Below are positions 1-12,010 of a stretch of 64,000 nucleotides of DNA, piece by piece. This DNA comes from Xiphias gladius (lineage: Eukaryota; Chordata; Actinopteri; Istiophoriformes; Xiphiidae). The notes beneath the pieces are model-generated. The model searched no databases and was not told where the DNA came from. It worked only from the letters and a program-made list of their open reading frames with translations. The stretch covers positions 10,403,501 through 10,467,500 of the forward strand of contig NC_053420.1 of the NCBI RefSeq assembly GCF_016859285.1, in the 5' to 3' direction. Both the position numbers and the translations under genes were made by a program. The stretch's first letter is position 1. Each line of letters opens with the position of its first letter.

Positions 1-280
1 TTAGAAGACGTCCACGGCTTCATTTCTTGCTTGTTTCGGAGCAAAAAAAACCAAAAACCTAAACTTTTAAAAAAGATATGATGTGGTAGAAATTTCAGCT
101 GGAGGAAGATGTAATCCATCCAGTGAGCGTTACAGTCAGTAAAGGAAACTCCTAGAAGTAAATTGTCTGGCGCAGCAGACATACTGTACGTATCTACTCA
201 TACCTTATAGGTTTCTTTCTCCTGTCGCTTCAAACTAGAAGTGTCATTTACAGTCCAACAGCACAGCGACAGGGCCTTAC

Positions 281-3200
281 ACACCTTCATCATCCAGTGA
301 GAGCATGTTGAACTTGAGTCCGCTGGGCTCCATGCCAACATAATGGTGGACCTCCTCCGTTCCCGCCTCATGGACGGCGATGGCGTACTGCAGGGGCTTC
401 ACACAGGACTGCAGGCAGAACGGCTGCTTGGTGTCACCCACTGAGTGCCTGGAGGGAAAAGGAACCAAGACGAAACTTTTGAGAAGCAAAGGATCCCGGA
501 AATTATGGTTCCAGGCCCACGTTAAGTGTCACACCCGGTCTACCCAGGAACACCACAGTCGTGACAGCAGTCGTCACTCAGCAGCGGCGACTGGGCAGTT
601 TGAGGGTGAGCCGAGAGCTTTCAACCATATCACACAGTTTCTCAGCATGGTTGAAATCAAATCCATCTCAAGATTTAGGCTAACATGGATGAGAAGTGAT
701 TGTAGTGTTCCGAAAAACTGAAATTTAAACATATACAGTTCAATGACGAGTGGGAAAACGCCATCTGCAAAGGAAGATCGTGTTATACGATCGAAAGCTC
801 CGGAACTGCTACTGAATGGACCTTGGGGTGAGAATATTTGGTCAAGTACAAATCTGGATTTCTTACCTCTGGCCATCCACTGTACACAACGACATGCCCC
901 ACAGTTCTGGGCTAAACTTGGCCAACTGGGGGATGTAGTCTGCGACCTAAAGCCAGGAAGCACAAGGGAAACACAGAAGTCAGATCACACAATTTCCGAT
1001 TTAGACAAGATGTCAGTAGAAAATGATTTTGTAGGAGTAGGCAGATGGAGTAAGGAAGAGTCAGTGAAATGGGACACAGTAAGGATTCCTACAGTACGCA
1101 TTTTCTGTCAGCAGCATGAATTTGAAAAAAAGCCACGGCAACATTTAACTGTCAATTGTTCTTGACTACACCACATACAGGACATATCACAATATGTGAA
1201 ATGCGGTAGGTATAAGAATCAGTATTCACATGTATGCAGGGACTAAACCATGCTGTTTTTCCATGTTTCTACACCCGTTATATGAAGCATTTCCCTCAAC
1301 ACAGAAGAGCCGGAAATTCACAACTAAGATTTCCATTCATAAGGAACAAACAAACAACACACATACCTTCCCATCACTTTGGTTTTGCACTCTGTTGTAG
1401 ATTTCATTGATTTTTTGTGCAAACACATCAAACTCAGGGATGATAAATTTCTTTCTGAAGGCCTGGATCAACAAGACGACGTTTCCACCAACACATCTGA
1501 AAGATAAACAACGTAATGCAGAGCACTTACTGAAAATTAGATGTTTTCTTTGTTATTGCAATAACATAGTACATGCGGTGTGTGTGTCTGTGTGTGTGTA
1601 TGCGCGCGTGCGTGCATGCAATTCTCAGTAAGAGTGGGGAGCAGCTGCAAGCTATCAGTCTGAGCAACATGCCTTTGCTTTCACCAGCATGACAGTATAT
1701 AAAGCTGACATGACCTGACACACGCTACATAAAACTGAATTTACCACAGGCTGCCTACAGGTTTCACTGAAGTGCTGAATGACTTGAATGGCTAGCTATA
1801 GATCAATCAACAGAGAAAACAGTGATAAGAAAATATGTTTTTTATTAGATATTTATCTTTACCTATTTAAAAGCAAATGCAGGGTTGATTGCAGATCCAA
1901 GAAATGATAACAAATTATTTGAAATATCAGCGTATTTCCGTGACATTAGTCAGGTGAATTCTTTTAAAACGTATTGTAGTGTCGTGCAATTTCATAAAAG
2001 TCCAGCACAAACCACAGCCTAAAAAAAATGACCATAGGGGAGAATCACTACATATCAGACACAGTCTTACTAAACAATTGGCACTGTAAACTTCAACAAA
2101 GTGACATTCACAAAGTATAGCATTACATTGCAGTGCATTATAAATGTGCTCGCAGTATAATATCAATCGCTTGTGGCTCTAAAGTCCTCCACATTCTTCA
2201 TCTTGCATAAAAACTAGACCGGAATTACTTCTAACCAGTGAAAGTAAAGTATGTGTGCAAGACAAGGGAACAAAAAAGAGAGACAAAGGGACAGACGGGC
2301 CGAGAGACAATCATGCAGCAAGTCACATACAACAAACCCTTCATTAAAATGGATTGTTGTTGGAAGGTCGGACTAAAAATAGTCTGTAGTGGTCTCATGC
2401 CTTCACTGGGTAGTGAATGGAAAACAAAACACCACGAGACAGTCAGCGTTGAGATACATGTCAAATATGAGGGGCAACGTGGAGAAGCAATGCTCTCAGG
2501 AACAGGCAGTAAAGTGGGGGAACTGCTATAAAAATCTATGGTTTTTTTTATTTCCTGTCGACTGTGTGATTGAATGCGCAGTGCTTGAGCACTGTTGCTC
2601 ATTAAAGTTGCCTGCGTTTGAGTTGTTGATCTGCTGTATTTTAATCCCCCAGTTAAAGTGAGAAATGGGTAATCTATTCATATTTTGTTTTATTTTACTC
2701 AAAGGAGCACAATAAATAAAAGCCACAGCACATCAGTATCGGGGGGTACAGCAAATTAGTGCGTGGGAGATGATTTCTGGCTTAAAAAAAACAAAACAAA
2801 ACAAAACACCCCACCTCTTAGACTGAAGGTACAGTGTACTGTAGCTCTGGAAAAAAGACATAAAACCCCCAGAACAGAAAACAAAGGGAGCAGCCAGTGG
2901 ACTGAGAGTGAACGAAGGCGCTGCACTTTGTAGTCATAGACATTTCACCGGAGGTCCTGAGATACTGGCGGTAAATCGCCGTAATGCAAGGGAACTCATT
3001 TGATTTTGTGGTGATCAAAGGATCAAGTGCTCATGTCTCCACACACGCAGTCACTCCGAATAATCAGACACAATACAGGAGCTTCTTCCTGTCTACTGCA
3101 GCGGGGCGAGCTAGAGCCAATCAAACGACAGCAAAACAATCTGGACGGACAGATACCGTAACACTACGGATGGGAGAAAAAAAATCCTACGTTACTGTGC

Positions 3201-4780
3201 GCTGCGGTGAACTGTCTGCTCTCTCTTCCTCTGTGGTGCGCTGGAGGCCCTTGTCCCAGCAGGCATTTTGACTCATCGTCGTAGGAAAAAAAAGCACGGG
3301 TGTCACAAATACCATCAACAGTGGCTCTGTTCTATTCGGGTGTCCCAGTAAGACATGAGCGTGTGACAGTGTATACCAGGACCCTGAAACTGGCGCAGCT
3401 GAATGGAAACATCACACGATTCATTTTATTATTAGCACCTGTGCTTTCCCTGCTTGTGACTTGTCAAAACCGTATTTTGTGAAAAAGGCTCACTGTCTCA
3501 TGTTTTCATATCTGTGTCCCAGTAGCACGGCCTGGAGGATTTGGGAAGTCATTATTACCCGTGTGAGCCGTTCCTAAGCCCGTTGCCTGTGTGTTTGAAA
3601 GGCGCCATACAACTGATTCTAGATCTGCCGCGGTCTCACCTGTGGAAAAGGTCCCTGTCCATCATCACCTCACCGGCGGAATCCTTCAGGGCCCGTCGAA
3701 GCTTCTCCATGCAGTCCTTCAGACGAGGGTCAGACGGTTGAAGGCCGGTTCTCTTCAGGGCCTGCGAAGCAACAATGGATGCTACAGATAGATGGTTTTT
3801 CGCATATGAAGAGTAGATAATTAGCATGTTTTCATGCTACTTACTGAGGTAAAGTATGAGATGGGGACCTGCTCTTTTCCCTCTGTGATGGTGTAGAAAA
3901 GCATGTCTTCCACTCCAGAGCTGGGAGGCTTTGAATCTACATTCCTGGTGAAGTGAATAGTAAACTCTTGAAAAAAAAAAAAAAAAAAAGAAAGCCCCCA
4001 GTCTTGGGGGTTCACTTACAAGACAATCTAGCCAAAGTTATTAAAAAAAAAAAAAAGTTTTAATAAGTTATGTCAAAGTTAACTTCTAAATAACCAATCA
4101 AGTTCTATTGGTACCATTCATGCAAACATACAAGTACTGAAAACTGTTCACATGCCACCATTAACTTCTCACCTATATGTATATAAAAAAAAAAGCCAAT
4201 GCTGCTCAAAGTGCTGGTTGCCTCATGTCCGCTCACTGGCAGCTGAGCGGACATGACCACTTCTGCAGCACTGGATAACTCCGGGCTGGATCATTTTTCT
4301 TTGAGATGTTCACACCAAATATCCCACCCTCTGCATATCACTTGTGTCCATGATACACTGCGCATCATAACTGCCAGACCTGTACATTCGCAATGCACTG
4401 TCCGGGCCCTTGTGAAATGTGCCTGTAAACACTTTCTGAAATATGTGACTGACACACACACACACCCACGCACACGCACACACACACACGCGCGCGCACA
4501 CAGTTCTTACAGGAGGCCCAGGTAAAATTCCTCTCAACAGTGTGGAGGCGGCCTGAGTGTGAAAAAGGTGCTGACTCTCGGCTCTCAACTCGCTCGGGGA
4601 CACTCACTTTTTGAGGTGGGGGTGATCGAAGTTGGGCGGTCGCGGCAGCTGGGACGCGGCTGGTGATTTAGAGCTCAGACTACACGCAGCCTGGATGATG
4701 AAAACCTTCTTCGCCGCGTCTGTGTTTTGGACGATGAGTTTTGCGGAGCTGGGCAGACGCAGCGCTCTCAGGCAGTGCAT
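281..4780 (-). CDS. gls2: Glutaminase, mitochondrial (GLS2-like), 5' part of gene; continues beyond left edge
   Basis: Six minus-strand coding exons join in frame: 4608-4780, 3845-3944, 3640-3761, 1367-1496, 867-946 and 281-448. They give 257 codons, and the last exon ends at a GTAAGG donor (275-280). The family hydrolyses glutamine to glutamate and ammonia in the mitochondrial matrix. Seen: an Arg/Lys/Ser/Ala-rich N-terminus starting [15 protein letters not shown], like a targeting presequence; the N-terminal motif [31 protein letters not shown] with Tyr179; and QSCVKPL, the Ser216-x-x-Lys219 catalytic pair. The rest of the catalytic core and the ankyrin repeats lie outside the window. The chosen ATG is the only one in the first exon that fits. 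The core residues look like a mix of GLS and GLS2. I chose GLS2 because exon 1 is short, without the long poly-Ala/Gln leader of GLS, and because rdh5 and bloc1s1 are neighbours. Family certain, paralogue probable. Confidence 0.88.
3945..4607 (-). other. First intron of the glutaminase gene
   Basis: This intron has a GTGAGT donor at 4602-4607 and a CACCAG acceptor at 3945-3950. It holds a CA/CG-rich simple repeat (4448-4502) and two A-runs. No other gene is visible. Confidence 0.7.
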
Positions 4781-6332
4781 GGCCGCGGCGAACGGCAGCG
4801 CCAGACCGGCTCTGAATAGTTATGATTGACCGCAAGTAAAAGCAGCAGATCACGGTGACAGGTATTTCTTTCGGGCTGGTTTAGCAGAAGGCTCCTGCGA
4901 GGTCACTGACTGGGCTGAAGTTTTGCCGCCTTCACGTGTCGACGGAAATTTTTGCATTTTTGACAAGTGCTTTTTTTTTTTTTTTTGCCACGTTGACAGT
5001 GTTCGCGTGTAGGTGACACATTTAATGTAGAGTTTGTATTGTTCACAACGCCACTTTACCTACCTGATATTGAGCACTTTTACGCTCTTCACTCTTTGCC
5101 AGGTAGCCCCACAACTTGACTAAAAAAACAACAACCCCAAAACAAAACAAAACAAACAAAAAAAACCGTGTAAACTAGCAAACGTAGCCACTGGGCACAT
5201 TGCGCATCACAAACGTGCCACCAGCTGTCAGTAATGTCACAGAGAAAATATAATTTTACGAGGAGCACTTGAAAGCCGCAGGGAGTCTTTGTAATGAGTT
5301 ACAGGCACACCACCACACGCGGCAGCTGTCACTTGACTGACAGCTGAAGTAGCAAACCGGAGGCTCGACATCTCTTTCGGGAAAAACACAGGTCTCCCGC
5401 CCACGAGAATGGATTCGGCAACTTGTTAGCGGGTAATTTAGCATCGTGAATAAAAACAGGCCAGATTTACATGCTGTCGATTTTTAAGATGATAACTAAC
5501 TGAACTGATAGTTTAACTTCCAAAAAAAAAAAAAAAAAAAAAATGTTATCAAGACAAATAACGGTGAATTAAATGTAAGTGAACTAAAAAGTAGGTGTTA
5601 AGGTTTAATTTTGACCATCTTACACACCACGAGGTACTACAGATGTATTATCCAGAAAAATCCAGATGTTACACAGATGGTTGAAATGCGTGATTACATG
5701 AGTGAGCGTGTGTACATCAGTGTGAGACAAAGAAAAAGTGATGTTTATAAACTGAACGCAACTTGTCGCTTGGTTTGTAATAGAAAAAAAAACACTAAAA
5801 TATACTACTTGAAGAACGATAATGATCATAATATGGCTTCACATCATTGTGACGCAGAATGTTTATATTTTTTTCATGCCACAGCTTTCAGCTATTTCTT
5901 CCATTTGTGTCTGCAAAAACCTGATCAATGCATTCTGAAACACACTTTTTCTTGATAGTAAATTTGTTTACTTAGCCTCTGATGATTAATAGGAGCCATT
6001 CCAAGGAACATAAATAACAATGTCAAAAGGCACCGCATAGTGTTACCAGACAAAGTAATATTTATACAGTAAATTTTACTGTACAGTTTCATTATTTTCT
6101 TTCGTATTGTCTAAAAGTGTTGAGCAGACATTACAAAGGAAAAAGTACTTTTACATGGCAGATCATGCGCATATAAAAATAATAATAACTGCAACATCAG
6201 ATCATTGCATTTCCAGTGCGGATAAAGAATACAGATATTGGGAAAGGCAAAATATGTATTTTTCAGTCAGCCTCTGTACTGCATCAAAGCGACATAAAAA
6301 GGCCGATGACATTTCTTCAAAGTCGTCACAAG
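4781..6332. other. Spacer: glutaminase upstream region and rdh5 3' side
   Basis: The first 200 bases are the 5' side of the glutaminase gene, with no upstream in-frame ATG. The rest is AT-rich, with poly-T (4972-4986) and poly-A (5522-5542) runs. The 3' untranslated region of rdh5 must lie in its right part, but no canonical AATAAA was found on the minus strand there. Open frames in this stretch are short and unlike any family I know. Confidence 0.5.
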
Positions 6333-8898
6333 TTACACGCTCTTTGAAGGACGAGGCAGCACCAGCTTCAGCCCAACATCAACTACGCAGGAAGGCATGT
6401 AAGAGAGGGGGATCCAGATAAGCTTGGCGTCCCAGCCGGCGCTGTATCTGGTGCGGGGGTAGGCAGCTGTCAGAGCGTGCTCCATGCAGCTGGTCACCTT
6501 GGTGAGGTCAGAGTCGCACACAGCGTTCATGATCAAACGCTGGACCTTGATGTCTGAGAAGGAGAATCCCACAAACAAACAGATGAACAGATATTTTATG
6601 CATAGAACTAAATAATCCAATTTCAATGCGTTTTTTTCTTCACCTAAAATGTACCTACTGCATGTTGATGGACATTCATGATGTGACATTTTCACAAGTC
6701 ACAATGAAACCACATTTTAAGCGTATCCTACACCCTTAATTTTATGTATTTCCTAATGTGTTTTTTAAAGATGTTTTCCATATTTTGGAAAGTTAGTAAA
6801 CAACCACGTTTCATGGTGACTTTAAAGCTCATACTATAATTTAAAAACTCAGTGATTTTCAGTACAAGAATGAATTTTTGTTATTGTCAGATTAGTCAAA
6901 AATTACAGTCATGAAACAGATACAGTACGTTTCATGACGTATTTCACGTAAAGTAATTAATGCTAACTTCTGTTTCGCATTACAACCAGCAGTCTATAGG
7001 ACCAACAGTCGACCGTACTTACACTTATCAAGGTACTTGTCTCCATAGCTGGCTTGAACTTCGGGGCTGAGCTGGTTCCACAAGCGATGCAGCTCCCTCT
7101 CGATGGGGTCGAGGCTCGTCACTGCAGTCTTGAAAAACCCCGGCTCAATGATGCACACATTGACTCCAAAGTAGTTTATATCTCTCCTGGATACAGAAAA
7201 TATCATGTAGACCAACACCGTATACAGGTTCATATTTTATTTCAAAAACAGAGCTTTAATCAAGTTTGAGCACCACATTCTAACAAGTCGCCCTTTATAA
7301 AAGATTTATAAGTTGTAACTAATGGCTTTATTACTGGCTAATAAATCATTTACCAGGGCTTTAGAGATCAGTTAGAAGTCATTAATAGGAACAATGTTTG
7401 GGTTGCCAGATTGTGTTTAATACTGTTTGCCAATAATGCTGTCATAAATATCGGTAATCCACAAACGAATAACTGCGGGTTTTACACTTAGTTTATAAAC
7501 CATCAAGTTGCAGTTATACTTGTTAATAAGCAGTTAATAAATACATTTAAGTCAAAATTCTCAGAAGTGGACCATTAGAGTGTGAAGGGTCAAAGGGCAA
7601 GTTAAAGTATGGGTATTGGTTAATAGAAGCTCAGCTAAATTAAATCTTTGAAAAGCAGTGAAGAGGACCAATATTCTTTACTGTCTGATCTCATCAGCCA
7701 ATATTTGTCTACCTGGCATATGCTTGTAGCGAATAGTTTTGTGTTACAGTGTGGTTTGTTGGACGGAATGGGTTTTATTGCTCTAAATGTGTTTAATGGT
7801 TTGTCTTTTATATGAATGTTCACTCTCTGTACATCAAATTTCCCTCCTGGGACAATAAAGATTGTGACTTGTACGACTTTTTATCCTAATAATCTGAATA
7901 TACTGTAGGCCTTTGTAAAGGATAGGAAAAGACAAACTGGATAACTGGACACATTCAGTAATGCTTTCTCTGTGTCACAGTATGCTCTTATCTAAAGCTG
8001 ATTGGGTCATGAGTCCTACCTGAGGCAGTCAGAGAAAGACTCCACTGCAAACTTGGAGATGCAGTATCCGCCGCCGTTGGCAGCCACTCTCCCCAGCACT
8101 GATGCTACATTTACGATACGGCCGCGAGCCTTTTTGATGAGGGGCAGGAAAGTCATCGTCATGGCGATCACCCCATTCATGTTGACTTTCAGTGTGCTGT
8201 GGAAATCCTCCACTTTCATCCACTCTGACGGACCCATGGGTAATGAGCGTCCAGCATTGTTCACGATACCCCAAAGTCCTACAAAGGAAATGAAAGACAA
8301 ACAGGGGAAGAGGATATTTTGTGTTAGAGACACGCCTTTAAGTAACAGAGCCATCTCATTTTTAAATACTGCAAATCATCTCTCACCCTTATCGCCAACC
8401 TCCTTCTTGGTATACTCCATGGCTTTCTGGATGCTGTCCTGACTGGTCACATCCAGCAGGACAGTCTTCAAATAAGGGCCTGCCACCCTCTTCAGATCAT
8501 CAGCTCCCTTTTCTGTGAGACAGCCAGCCAGCACACGGAAACCTCTTCGATCGAGCTTCTTGCACAGCAAGTTTCCAAACCCTGAGTCGCAGCCGGTCAC
8601 AAAGACATACTTGTCGGTGATGTCCTCGATCTCCAGGCTGTCTCTGTACAGCCACACAATAATCCACAACCCCACAAAAGTAGCACCGATGTACAACCAA
8701 GCATTTTCCCTGAAAGAGAAGAGACGGGAGAATTCATAACATGAGAAAGACATGGATTTGACTCAGAAAATATTCTCGATGTGTAAGCTTGCAGGTTCAA
8801 AGATTAGGCTACGGCTGCAAAGTTATTTCCCAAAATGTACACTGGAGTAGCATTGGTATTTCTTACCCTAAAAGGTCGTAGATAAACTGTGTATCCAT
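6333..8898 (-). CDS. rdh5: Retinol dehydrogenase 5-like (SDR9C family)
   Basis: Five minus-strand coding exons join in frame: 8867-8898, 8387-8709, 8020-8278, 7023-7186 and 6333-6553, giving 332 aa plus stop. This is a membrane-anchored short-chain dehydrogenase; RDH5 oxidises 11-cis-retinol to 11-cis-retinal in retinal pigment epithelium. Seen: an N-terminal hydrophobic helix (about residues 15-32); the cofactor motif TGCDSGFG (49-56); NNAG (125-128); catalytic Ser178; YCISK with Tyr190 and Lys194; EPGFFKT; and a C-terminal segment with [19 protein letters not shown] and a hydrophobic tail, as in RDH5. The tiny first exon ([10 protein letters not shown]) is supported by phase, a GCAGCATGG start context and a good GTAAGA donor. 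It makes the protein about 14 residues longer than human RDH5. The human RDH5-BLOC1S1 neighbourhood supports the name; another SDR9C member (HSD17B6, RDH16, SDR9C7) is the alternative. Confidence 0.87.
7831..7875 (+). repeat. Retroposon 3' tail in rdh5 intron
   Basis: 'aaatttccctcctgggacaa' followed by TAAAGATT is the typical end of a truncated fish LINE/SINE copy. The body is not recognisable. Confidence 0.45.
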
Positions 8899-8952
8899 GC
8901 TGCTTCCAGGATTAGAAATGGGGTTTTGGTCACTTGGAGGACTTGCTGCGTT
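8899..8952 (-). other. 5' untranslated part of rdh5 exon with start codon
   Basis: On the minus strand a TTTTTTCAG acceptor (8953-8961) precedes 54 untranslated bases and then the chosen ATG at 8896-8898. This implies at least one further upstream non-coding exon. Confidence 0.55.
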
Positions 8953-9827
8953 CTGAAAAAACATGTTGAGCTGTTGCTTGGTAATGAAATCTGATTTCCA
9001 GTGAATAGAATACAAAGTAGAAATACACAGACCAATTTCAGGAATTCCCATAATCAAATCCCTACTCACGTTCATAATGATGTAAGGTTTTATTGACGTC
9101 TTGTGTTGGTTTGTTGAACCTTTTTGATAAATATTGGATATGACGAACTTGTTCACTGAGGGCCTTAGTAGAGGAGGTGCTTGTAATACAGAACTGCTTT
9201 GGGCACATGAGAAATCTTTGGATAATACTCTTATGGAAGAATGAAAAGGCATTTGTGAGGGAGCCAGACCTTGAAGGGGGGGGGGGCATTGTTTTGAAGC
9301 ATGAATTTAATGCCCATGACGGAGTTGCTTAAGCTGCTCATTGCTGAAAACCAATTAGTTTCAGGCTTATTAGTGATAAAAACCAGAAAAAATACATACG
9401 TCTGTGGGTCATATTATCCTTGATATCAAAATTCCCTTTAGACTTAAATCAGATACTGTACCCACTGCTGTACGGTTGCTGTTCAATTAAAACATTATTG
9501 ATCCTGTAGAATTAAAGCTCGAGTTGAGAAAATTTAATTTAGTTTCAAAACACTAGTTTTGAAACTAAATATAATTTGATCAGATATAACTAACCACACT
9601 TAAAACCCCACTCTTTGCTGTAAGCTTTCATTGCATACATTTAAACTAATTATTTCTTTGATTAAATTGACCTCTGATAAATTTGCAAAAGGAAATTGTG
9701 ATCATCACCAGTGTTACAGAACTTCATGTAAAAAAACAAACAGACTCAGTGCATGCATGACAGAAAAATTAGTTTTTGGTAATTCAATGGTGAGAGAGAG
9801 CTTTATATAAAAACTGCGTTATCCTAC

Positions 9828-9990
9828 CTTTTCCTCTTTTTGAGAAGTGATGGATCTCCACAAGTTCTCCGTCCTCTTCCCTTTCCCTTTCTGCTTATTC
9901 TTCTGTCTTAACTCAGAGAGGCTGGTCAGAGAGAGGCTTTATCCCAGTGGTTTATCCCTTAAGACAAGTCCGCAATTGGTAATCCCCAAT
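9828..9990 (-). promoter_or_regulatory. Candidate rdh5 first exon and promoter
   Basis: A minus-strand GTAGGA donor ends a possible untranslated exon at 9828. Upstream on that strand are a GGGATAAAGC TATA-like stretch near 9935-9945 and a GGATTA core (TAATCC on plus, 9980-9985) next to an inverted CCAAT. GGATTA is the core bound by OTX2/CRX homeodomain factors, which are known to act in pigment epithelium and photoreceptors. The start site and the function are inferred only. Confidence 0.3.
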
Positions 9991-11261
9991 CCGTAACAAT
10001 TTGGTTTGTGCGTGCGTGCGTGTGTTTAAGAAAACAAAAAGTGGTTGAAATTACAGAAAACACTTGAGAATTTTCTGTACAACATGTGAAGTTGTGACTT
10101 CAAAAAACTTCTTTCGGATTTTCAAGCTTCTCACGGTGCATTATCTACTTTCAAGTTACATCGAGTTCTTTCAAGTAGTTGACAACAAATCTTGCTAATA
10201 TATTTTCAGAACCTGGTGGTTCTCAGGATATACAGGCATAAGTACTTTATGTTTTAAGAGCGTTAATACAAATTTATGATAATCCCACACATTAAAGCAC
10301 TGTATACCCCTAAAAACATGCGTATAATCTCATTGGCTCCTTGAGTTCACTGACCGATTATATCAGTTTTTGAGGTTAAACACTATGTTCTGTATACTAT
10401 GTGATTGGTTGTCTATATAATTATGACGCATGTCTTGAGACCGGTCAGCTCACACTGCAGAAATGTTGGCTTTAAACAAAAAGTGGCTCTTGTAATGGAC
10501 ATTTTATTCTGGCTTATCAATTTACGATTTCAACAAAACCCAGGTGCAATGAGGAAAAGTGTTATAGACGTGACGTAACATGCTTCACAATTGCTCCCTC
10601 CATAAAACCCTACAACTTTAAAATTCCCCTATTTCTGTCTAAATGTTGGCTCAGATAAAGATTTATTTTTACACTGAGACTTTGAACAAAACAGAAAAAC
10701 AGGTATGTGATGTGCTAACTGAAGGATCAAGTCTGTTACCTATTTTTATATCTTAATAGTGTGCAGTGAACTGAAAGTGTAATTAGTTACCAAACACTCC
10801 TGGAACTACATGAGTGAACTCAAGAGCAACGTGCATCATGTCATAACTTTCCTTCACGTCACACATTCCTTGAATTAAATCAGCCTAGCCAAGCAAATAT
10901 TTATCCAGTTATGGTATTTAGTGGTTTACAAGTAGTTTTGCTGAAAAACTTTGTCCACGATTGGACCTTGAGTGACTGTTATTACTCTGTCATTTGGCCT
11001 TCTGCCTTCCATTTTTATAACAGCCATAATTAAACCACCGGCCAAAAACCAATTTAAAGCGTCCTCTCAAATCTCACACTCCTTATTCAAGCATACATCT
11101 TGCAGCCTGGCCTCTACGAGTTCTTTTTTTCGACTTGCTTAATTAGCATTTAATTTTTGCCTGCCTATTGCTGACACCTACTGTGCGTATGAACATCTTG
11201 TCAAGAGAATCCTTTATATGTAGTCAGCTCAAACTTTCCTCTCTCATTTCTCATTTTATTT

Positions 11262-11338
11262 CTTCTTGTAAAGCACTTTGTAACATTGTTAAAAAAAGTG
11301 CCATATAAATAAGGATTATTATTATTATTATTATTATA
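11262..11338 (+). repeat. Retroposon 3' tail (L2/SINE type)
   Basis: The run 'aagcactttgtaac' followed by 'gtgccatataaataa' and an (ATT)n end is the usual 3' tail of truncated teleost LINE/SINE copies. The body is absent, so the family is uncertain. Confidence 0.5.
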
Positions 11339-11406
11339 TACAGTTTAGTGCTATATTACATTTATTTAGCCTTGTTTCATAATGAAAATCATATGCATTT
11401 TTAAAC

Positions 11407-11412
11407 TTTATT
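11407..11412 (-). terminator. Candidate bloc1s1 polyadenylation signal
   Basis: AATAAA on the minus strand, about 600 bases past the bloc1s1 stop codon. No better signal was noticed between it and the stop. Confidence 0.4.
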
Positions 11413-12010
11413 AAAAATAATGTTCCATCACAAAATGATTAAAAAAAAAAAAACAGTACAGTCATCATCAACAGACATATAATAGATAAACATAGAGATA
11501 CATAATTCAGGTATCAGGTGCTGCCCTCCTAGAAAATGCTTTTAGGAGATACCCCTTAACGCCACTGAAACCTATTAAAAGCAGGTGAACTAAGTTTTTA
11601 CATGGGAAACCTTCACAATTCCATACTGATATAAATTTTCTCCCAATTGTTCAATTAATGTCATTTGTCAAATTGAAGTCACAACTAAACAGATCTTGAC
11701 CTATGTCTTTTTACACACAGCTTGATCTCTGAACAACTCCAGCACCATTGTGTGGTTGTCCCGATTAATATTGTTCCTCACACAAGAACTTGAGCAATGA
11801 TGCATGTGTGCAATTATATGTGAGATGCAACAGACTTTCAACATTTCTCTGGACAAAGTAATCATCAGCATTAGCCCACTCAGAGGGGCATGCAGAGGAG
11901 CAAAGTCGTTGCTGCATGCATCTTTGCTGACAGGAGTCAACTCGATATCTGTTTCATTCCAGTGTATTTAGTTTCAGGTTGTAAACCTTACACATGTCTT
12001 CCCATGAAGT

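Larger units (their letters stand above)
8953..12010. other. Spacer between rdh5 start and bloc1s1 end
   Basis: There is no coding exon here. It holds the upstream intron and candidate promoter of rdh5 (9828-9990), AT-rich sequence, a retroposon 3' tail (11262-11338) and the 3' untranslated region of bloc1s1. A minus-strand AATAAA lies at 11407-11412. Confidence 0.55.

Noticed and set aside
743-1165. 140-codon plus-strand frame over glutaminase exons
   Set aside because: It lies antisense to a well-supported glutaminase exon and has no family resemblance.
8863-9289. Longer rdh5 N-terminus from upstream frames
   Set aside because: The frames have no dehydrogenase similarity, and the short first exon with ATG at 8896-8898 joins in phase.
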